Origin: Acidobacteriota bacterium
GTDB lineage: Bacteria > Acidobacteriota > DATKUA01 > JAFGBY01
DNA: 46,698 nt
Direction: 5' to 3'
Assembly: GCA_016932915.1 (NCBI GenBank)
Contig: JAFGBY010000096.1
Location: 1-46,698, forward strand
The notes under the pieces are model-generated. The model had not been told where the DNA came from. It saw only the letters and a list, made by a program, of their open reading frames with translations, and made no database searches. Positions 41,719 through 46,698 of this stretch are shown here, one piece after another. Both the position numbers and the translations under genes were made by a program. Position 1 is the first letter of the stretch. Each line of letters opens with the position of its first letter.

Positions 41719-42924
41719 TTATGTACCACCTATAATAGCGCCAGCTTTGAAAATTGGCAGATACATAGCCAGCAACATACCTGCAATTATTATGCCCATG
41801 AGTATCAAGAAAATTGGTTCCAGGACTCGCATCAGCCGGTCTATTACAAGGTCAATATCTCTATCGTAAAAATCTGAAAGTTCTACAAGCATATCATCAA
41901 GCGAGCCGGTTTGTTCACCAACCTGGATCATCTCTATAGCAATATCGGTGAACATTCCTGTTCGCTCCAGTGATGCGTACAGGGTTTCGCCTTCGTTCAC
42001 CTCATCGATTATACTCTTGGTTTTCTCTACCATGTATTTATTTGTCATTGTCTTCATCGATACTGATAGTGAAGATATCAGGGGCAGGCCGGAATGAAGC
42101 ATTACTTCCAGCGAACGGCAGAATTGGTTGATGGAGTATTTGTGCCACACTGGTCCGACAAGAGGCAACCTAAACTTCATTTTATCTATTGCCAGTTCGC
42201 CCTTTCGAGTACTTTTAAAATACTGATAACCGATATATAGCAGTATCAAAACTGCAATAATGTATAAAATATTGGATGAGACAAAAGAGGATGTTGCCAT
42301 CAAAGCCCTTGTAATCATCGGAAGATCTTTTTCCGAGTTCTCATAGAAGCCGACAAATTTTGGAATCACATATGAAAGCATTACAAAAATAAGGATAATT
42401 GAGAGCATTATTAAAATTGCAGGGTATATTAACGCTGAAATAAGTTTTCGCTTCATTTCGTCAAACTTCTCGGCATAGATTAGGTAACGATCCAGGACTA
42501 ATGGGAGCTCACCGCTTTTTTCACCTGTTTCAACAAGGGATGTGAAAAGCGGTGAAAATTCCCTGTGTTGCCGGAAACTGTCCGCCAGGGAAGAACCGGA
42601 CTTTATACTATCCCTTATGCTTGCCAGTATTGCGTAAAAGTGCTTATCTTTTCTACGGCGATTCAGGATTTCGATTGATTGAGTTAAAGGTAGCCCGGCG
42701 CGGAGAAGAGCTATTAATTCTCTTACAAAAATTAAAAATTCCTGTCTGTTGATTTTTGCTTTTTTCCCCGGTGATAAAAATGAGAGGAGCCGCCGTGGTT
42801 TAAGGTCATAGATTATTATATTTTCTTTTTTGACCTGAATAAGAGCTGCGTCCTGTGTATCAGCGGTTATTATCCGTGTTTCAACTTTACCTTCTTCGGT
42901 ACCATATCTGCAAATGAACTGCAT
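41719..42924 (-). CDS. gspF: GspF/PilC-type inner-membrane platform protein
   Basis: This 401-residue protein has the T2SF domain twice: EFLIFVRELIALLRAGLPLTQ (about 61-81) with SLADSFRQH and FTSLVETGEKSGELP, and QFCRSLEVMLHSGLPLISSL (about 265-284) with EMIQVGEQTGSLDDML. Three membrane helices are placed as usual, the last near the C-terminus (ILMGIIIAGMLLAMYLPIF). It is the first gene of the minus-strand secretion operon. A CGAGG site lies about 12 bases before the ATG, a weak match, and 150 bases separate it from the divergent TPR/cNMP gene. Confidence 0.95.
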   Translation of the reverse strand: MQFICRYGTEEGKVETRIITADTQDAALIQVKKENIIIYDLKPRRLLSFLSPGKKAKINRQEFLIFVRELIALLRAGLPLTQSIEILNRRRKDKHFYAILASIRDSIKSGSSLADSFRQHREFSPLFTSLVETGEKSGELPLVLDRYLIYAEKFDEMKRKLISALIYPAILIMLSIILIFVMLSYVIPKFVGFYENSEKDLPMITRALMATSSFVSSNILYIIAVLILLYIGYQYFKSTRKGELAIDKMKFRLPLVGPVWHKYSINQFCRSLEVMLHSGLPLISSLSVSMKTMTNKYMVEKTKSIIDEVNEGETLYASLERTGMFTDIAIEMIQVGEQTGSLDDMLVELSDFYDRDIDLVIDRLMRVLEPIFLILMGIIIAGMLLAMYLPIFKAGAIIGGT

Positions 42925-43017
42925 AATAACTGCAAACCTCGTTATATATCGTATAATACTATGCTTTTATGATATCTTCCATAAAAGAATGTTAGCCGTT
43001 TGATAATGATAACGCAA

Positions 43018-43045
43018 TTGACAAATGGCATTTAATTCATATACT
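43018..43045 (+). promoter_or_regulatory. Promoter of the TPR/cNMP-binding gene
   Basis: TTGACA (43018-43023) and TATACT (43040-43045, five of six to consensus) are separated by 16 bases, about 30 bases before the ATG. The same intergenic interval must also hold the minus-strand promoter of the secretion operon. Confidence 0.6.
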
Positions 43046-43074
43046 TTATTTAATAATAATAGGATGGGATAGAA

Positions 43075-44181
43075 ATGGGAACAAAGGCAGATAAATTTCT
43101 CGCAAATGCCCGGGCGTTTATGGCAAAACGTAATTTTGATAAGGCAATTAAATCTTATCAATCTTATCTTGAGTTGAATCCTGATGATAATAGGATTCGG
43201 TATTTGCTCGCTGACGCCTATTCTTTCAACGGTGAAGAAAAAACCGCCATTGGTATTTATCTGGATGTGGCTCAGGTTCTTCGTGATACAGGATTTACCA
43301 TGAAAGCTATGGCTGTTTGTAAAAGAGTGTTAGCCCTCGAATTTGATAATCCAATCGCCAAAGAAATGCTTTCCGGATTGCATGAAAACAGTCAAGTTGG
43401 GGGACGAATCTCGGGTCTATCGACACCACCGACATCTGAGGATATTAAAAAAGGCGCAAAAATAGAGCTGATGCCCGATGTGGATTTGAGTAAGCAAATA
43501 GATAACAGCTATTCGCTGGATCAGGCAATTGAAAGTCTGAGAGGTGATGTTTACACCGAAGAAGATATTGAGAATGCATCGGCTGAATTGGCAGCTCAAC
43601 AAGCAGTACCAGTTCAGACAGCCCCTGTTCCAACAGCTCCAGCACAGGTACCTCAAGCAGCAACTCCTGTTCCTGCCCAAGCCCCGGCAATGGCACAGCA
43701 AGCGGCTCCTGGCGTTATTCCGAAGGAAACAACGAAAGAACTGCCGATTCTCAAAGCTAAAGACCTGTTATTTAATGATCTCACTCTGCAGGAATACCTT
43801 CAACTGCTGGATCGTATGGATATTCGGGTATTTCGCCCTGGTGAATTGATTGTTCAGGAGGGCGCAGAAGGTGATTCGATGTTTATTATTTGTAGCGGTG
43901 AAGTGCTTGTGAAAACGGCTGATAAAGGTGGAAAGCAGATTGACCTGGCGACATTGGATGAAGGTGAATTTTTCGGTGAGGTTTCATTGCTGACAGGAAA
44001 ACCGAGAACAGCGACTATATTTTCAAAAAATGTGACCGAACTGCTTGAACTGAAAAGAGATGTTATGCCGGAAATTGAGAATAAACATCCCAATATCCGG
44101 AAAAAACTTGAGAATTTTTATCACCGCCGCACATTGCATACAATAGAAACTATGATCGAAGCCCAGATGGCTACAGAGTAA
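43075..44181 (+). CDS. TPR plus cyclic-nucleotide-binding-domain protein
   Basis: This 368-residue cytoplasmic protein has TPR repeats at about 5-110 (FDKAIKSYQSYLELNPDDNRI, YLLADAYSFNGEEKTAI). An Ala/Pro/Gln-rich linker at about 175-220 follows, then a cNMP-binding domain at about 245-350 (RPGELIVQEGAEGDSMFIICSGEV, then FFGEVSLLTGKPRTATIF). The phosphate-binding cassette FGE-x-SLL-x(3)-PRTAT is well preserved, so nucleotide binding is plausible. There is no DNA-binding domain. It diverges from the secretion operon across 150 bases and may sense cAMP or a related nucleotide and act through protein contacts. An AGGATGG-type ribosome site precedes the ATG. Confidence 0.85.
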   Translation: MGTKADKFLANARAFMAKRNFDKAIKSYQSYLELNPDDNRIRYLLADAYSFNGEEKTAIGIYLDVAQVLRDTGFTMKAMAVCKRVLALEFDNPIAKEMLSGLHENSQVGGRISGLSTPPTSEDIKKGAKIELMPDVDLSKQIDNSYSLDQAIESLRGDVYTEEDIENASAELAAQQAVPVQTAPVPTAPAQVPQAATPVPAQAPAMAQQAAPGVIPKETTKELPILKAKDLLFNDLTLQEYLQLLDRMDIRVFRPGELIVQEGAEGDSMFIICSGEVLVKTADKGGKQIDLATLDEGEFFGEVSLLTGKPRTATIFSKNVTELLELKRDVMPEIENKHPNIRKKLENFYHRRTLHTIETMIEAQMATE

Positions 44182-44202
44182 AAACTTTAAGGCAGGAATT
44201 CG

Positions 44203-44721
44203 ATGTTAGATATAGTGCTTTACGGCGACGATGTACTTCGTCAGAAAGCGAAACCAATAGAAGAGGTAACCCCTAAAATCCGCAAACTCGCCGAAAATAT
44301 GTTGAACACTATGTATGAGAGCGAGGGAGTCGGCCTGGCAGGCCCACAAGTCGGGGAATCTTTAAGAATCGTCGTGATTGACACATCCGTAGGATTTGAT
44401 CCTGAGGCTAAATTAATCCTGTTAAATCCAGAGATCATTGAGGAATCAGGGGAACAGTATGAAGATGAGGGATGCCTTTCACTACCTCAACTATGGGCAA
44501 AGGTAAAACGACCTGCGAAAGTAACTGCAAGGTACACTGATATTGATGGTAACGAAAAAACTGTAACAGGTACAGGGATGCTGGCGAAAGCCCTGTCGCA
44601 TGAAATCGACCATCTTGACGGAATTTTATTTATAGATCACATTACAGGGCTGGAAAAGAAGTTTCTTATGAACAAACTTAAGAAACTCATGGAAGAAGAG
44701 CCCTGGACTAAAGCATCCTGA
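44203..44721 (+). CDS. def: Peptide deformylase
   Basis: It removes the formyl group from new N-terminal methionines. The three family motifs are clear: GVGLAGPQVG (about 44-53), EGCLSLP (about 91-97, metal Cys) and HEIDHLDG (about 134-141, two metal His and catalytic Glu). The 172-residue length is normal. An AGGCAGG site precedes the ATG. fmt follows 8 bases later, the classic pairing of formylation and deformylation. Confidence 0.97.
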   Translation: MLDIVLYGDDVLRQKAKPIEEVTPKIRKLAENMLNTMYESEGVGLAGPQVGESLRIVVIDTSVGFDPEAKLILLNPEIIEESGEQYEDEGCLSLPQLWAKVKRPAKVTARYTDIDGNEKTVTGTGMLAKALSHEIDHLDGILFIDHITGLEKKFLMNKLKKLMEEEPWTKAS

Positions 44722-44729
44722 TAAAGATA

Positions 44730-45668
44730 ATGAGAGTAATATTTATGGGTACAGCTGAATTTGCTGTACCTTCGCTTTATAAACTGGCCGATTCTGTAGA
44801 ACACCAGATTTCTGCTGTGATTACCCAACCAGATGCGAAAGCGGGCAGAGGACAAAAAATGCAAGCAACCCCTGTTAAACAAGCAGCATTAGAAAAGAAT
44901 CTGCTTGTTATTGAAGCCGGTAAGATTGGGACCAGTCAGTTTCGTTCGACCCTAAGAAATTTGGAAGCCGATATTATATATTGCTGTGCATATGGGAAAT
45001 TCCTTACTGAAAAAATCCTGAAACTGACGCCTTATGGCGCAGTGAATCTTCATCCATCACTTTTACCTAAATATCGAGGAGCTGCTCCGGTTCAACATAG
45101 TCTTATAAATGGAGAAAAGAAGACTGCAATAACTTTTTTCCGGATGGTCAGGGAGATGGATGCAGGTGATATTCTCTATCAGGAGATTATAGATATTAAA
45201 CCGGAGGAAACAGCTGGGAAGTTGCTAAAAAGGACGGCGGAGCTGGGAGCTGAACGATTACCAAGTTTATTATCGAAAATCGAAAAGTCAGAGGTGAATC
45301 CAATCCAACAGGATCATAAACAAGCTACTTTTGCTCCACCTCTTATAAAGGAAAACGGCAGAATAAACTGGAATGATCCCGCGGAAAAAATATTCAACTT
45401 ATGGAGAGGGCTAACACCGAAACCCGGAATATTTACCTTTCTTGATTCAAACAGGGTTAAGATTTGTTCCATTGGGAAGGAGTTTTCAGCTAATATCAAA
45501 GGTTTAAAACCTGGGGAACTTCGAACGACTGACTCGCGACTTTTCATTGGAACGGGTGAGAGTGGAGTACTTGAGATCCTGGAACTCCAGTTTGAGGGGA
45601 AAAAGAGCTGCCCGGCTTTCGATTTTATTAACGGTTACAAAGCTGACGGCCATTTTTTTAACGGCTGA
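44730..45668 (+). CDS. fmt: Methionyl-tRNA formyltransferase
   Basis: It formylates initiator Met-tRNA using 10-formyl-tetrahydrofolate. The N-terminus MRVIFMGTAEFAVPSLYKL, the catalytic block NLHPSLLPKYRGAAPVQHSL (about 109-128) and the active-site aspartate in MDAGDIL (about 146-152) are characteristic. The C-terminal OB-like domain is present (WRGLTPKPGIFTF), so the 312-residue protein is complete. It is coupled with def. Confidence 0.96.
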   Translation: MRVIFMGTAEFAVPSLYKLADSVEHQISAVITQPDAKAGRGQKMQATPVKQAALEKNLLVIEAGKIGTSQFRSTLRNLEADIIYCCAYGKFLTEKILKLTPYGAVNLHPSLLPKYRGAAPVQHSLINGEKKTAITFFRMVREMDAGDILYQEIIDIKPEETAGKLLKRTAELGAERLPSLLSKIEKSEVNPIQQDHKQATFAPPLIKENGRINWNDPAEKIFNLWRGLTPKPGIFTFLDSNRVKICSIGKEFSANIKGLKPGELRTTDSRLFIGTGESGVLEILELQFEGKKSCPAFDFINGYKADGHFFNG

Positions 45669-45690
45669 GACATTTCAGTCTGTTTTTTTT
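45665..45690 (+). terminator. Possible terminator after fmt
   Basis: A short hairpin (AGAC 45668-45671 with GTCT 45678-45681, or alternatively CTGA with TCAG) is followed by a run of eight T at 45683-45690. The stem is weak but the T run is good. Confidence 0.4.
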
Positions 45691-45770
45691 AAGATTTTAC
45701 CAGAATACCCTTATCTTCGTTTACTTTCCTGAACTATTGCCTTAAAATAATCTTATCTGAGGATTTAAAT

Positions 45771-46613
45771 ATGAATAAAAAAATCGGTTTCATCTTTATT
45801 GTATTTTTTATTTTGTTATCTTCGATTCTTTCAGCCCAGAATAAAATCAAGCTCCGTTTTTCTCCTGCTCCTGGCGAAACTCTTTCTTATAAGGTTGAAA
45901 GCCTTATAAAATCTGATGCAAGCAATCTGTTTGGTAATGATATGTCAATGAATGCATCCTCCTCAGGTGATATTAATCTTTTTGTGGAGCGTCTGACAGC
46001 GAATAATATTTATACCAAACTCACAAGCGATGATCTGCTTGTAACAATCCAGTCTCCCAGCAATACTTCAAGTTTCAATCTTGCAACAGTTGAAGGCAAG
46101 GCGGTGAATATAGTCTTTAACCGTACGGGAAAAGTTGATGAGATTAAAAACCTCAACGCGCTTAAAAAACAGAACCTGATGAATTTTTCGATAATCCAGG
46201 TGATAAGGAATTACTTCCCTACTTTTCCTGACAAACCGGTTGGCATTGGCGATTCTTGGAGCGACAATAACAGAATGTCGGTACCGTTTCAGGGTATGAA
46301 TGTCGAAGTCCTGTTAATTACTACCTATACACTCGATAGTATAGTAAATTCGCAGGCAGGCCAGGAAGCATCAGTCTCAGTTGAATATATAGTCAGCCTT
46401 CAAGGAACCAGACAATTTGGACAAGGCCGGGCAGAACTGAGTGGCAAGGGTTCTGGTAGCGGGTATCTACATTTTCTTGTCAGCAAGGGTTATTTTACTG
46501 AATATAATATTAGCTATGAAATTGAAGCAAGCGTAGATGTTAAAAGCAAAGACCAAACCGTGTTAAAAATCCCGGTTCAACTTAGTGCCACCGCTTCACT
46601 TCTAAAATACTGA
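45771..46613 (+). CDS. Exported protein of unknown function, beta-rich
   Basis: This 280-residue protein begins with a signal peptide (IGFIFIVFFILLSSILSA-Q, cut near residue 22). The rest is beta-rich and rather polar: KIKLRFSPAPGETLSYKVES, then a NLATVEGKAVNIVFNRTGKVDEI stretch, FPDKPVGIGDSWSDNN, and a GRAELSGKGSGSGYLHF hairpin near the end. The 'low-turn, GDSW' pattern resembles DUF6263-like exported proteins, but I am not certain. It could be a periplasmic or outer-membrane-associated protein. The next exported gene begins 7 bases later, suggesting a small operon. Confidence 0.7.
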   Translation: MNKKIGFIFIVFFILLSSILSAQNKIKLRFSPAPGETLSYKVESLIKSDASNLFGNDMSMNASSSGDINLFVERLTANNIYTKLTSDDLLVTIQSPSNTSSFNLATVEGKAVNIVFNRTGKVDEIKNLNALKKQNLMNFSIIQVIRNYFPTFPDKPVGIGDSWSDNNRMSVPFQGMNVEVLLITTYTLDSIVNSQAGQEASVSVEYIVSLQGTRQFGQGRAELSGKGSGSGYLHFLVSKGYFTEYNISYEIEASVDVKSKDQTVLKIPVQLSATASLLKY

Positions 46614-46620
46614 GAATAAT

Positions 46621-46698
46621 ATGGCAGGTAGAATAGTCTCGTTTTTAATTATACTTTTTATATCATACTCACCCATGCAATTTGCTCAAAAGGCAAAA
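46621..46698 (+). CDS. Start of an exported protein, truncated by the window edge
   Basis: The first 26 codons encode a signal peptide (VSFLIILFISYSPMQFA-Q). It begins 7 bases after the preceding exported protein, so it is probably cotranscribed. Nothing can be said about the mature protein. Confidence 0.55.
   Translation, partial: MAGRIVSFLIILFISYSPMQFAQKAK

Noticed and set aside
1-46698. CRISPR array, tRNA or rRNA genes, transposase or integrase
   Set aside because: I looked through all intergenic intervals on both strands and saw no regular spacer-repeat pattern, cloverleaf-type sequence, rRNA segment or mobility protein.

Overview
The window looks like chromosome from a Gram-negative (diderm) bacterium of unresolved lineage. 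The evidence for an outer membrane is a secretin, several lipoprotein signal peptides and two periplasmic-type parvulin isomerases. The standard genetic code fits every long frame, and ATG, GTG and TTG starts all appear plausible. Most of the window is core housekeeping DNA packed into long same-strand runs. I see no tRNA, rRNA, CRISPR array, transposase, integrase or prophage.

Layout. (1) 1-9425, minus strand: an M24 peptidase, a Na+/solute symporter, transaldolase, an exported DnaJ-like zinc-cluster protein, an aldehyde dehydrogenase, a CARDB lipoprotein, a TlyA rRNA methyltransferase, NAD kinase, a PduO-type cobalamin adenosyltransferase and a truncated NHL-repeat protein. (2) 9637-15826: a secreted HExxH protein diverging from an exported CARDB protein, then a KamA-like radical SAM enzyme, a methyltransferase and a family 2 glycosyltransferase. 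(3) 15927-28403, plus strand: one long run greA - unknown - two SurA/PrsA-type isomerases - YhaM-like nuclease - dus - phoH - 7TM-HD phosphodiesterase - ybeY - CorC/TlyC - era - CoA-disulfide-reductase-like flavoprotein. Genes here overlap or nearly touch, and the run joins transcription quality control, RNA maturation and ribosome biogenesis. (4) 28404-30759: a visibly AT-rich insert holding a Shedu-family (DUF4263) nuclease gene and an unrecognised zinc-ribbon gene, preceded by a palindromic repeat. (5) 30760-33482: a NapH-NapG-like polyferredoxin fusion and class I fructose-1,6-bisphosphatase, then a cluster of palindromic repeats and a bidirectional terminator. (6) 33712-42924, minus strand: rpsT, then a complete-looking operon for a hybrid type II secretion / type IV pilus machine (GspF, GspE, PilM-, PilN-, PilO- and PilP/GspC-like proteins, a secretin with a C-terminal cohesin-like domain, and two pseudopilins). 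(7) 43075-46698, plus strand: a TPR plus cyclic-nucleotide-binding protein diverging from the secretion operon, then def-fmt, an exported protein of unknown function and the start of another exported protein.

The least ordinary items are the Shedu island with its unknown neighbour, the secretin-cohesin fusion with a possible cyclic-nucleotide sensor beside it, the polyferredoxin with an internal twin-arginine motif, the exported DnaJ-like zinc-cluster protein and the secreted HExxH protein. I did not find one wholly new multi-gene system that the sequence alone can prove. The Shedu/zinc-ribbon pair and the secretin-cohesin operon are the best candidates for follow-up. Functions are assigned from motifs and family resemblance read by eye; no database search was run.
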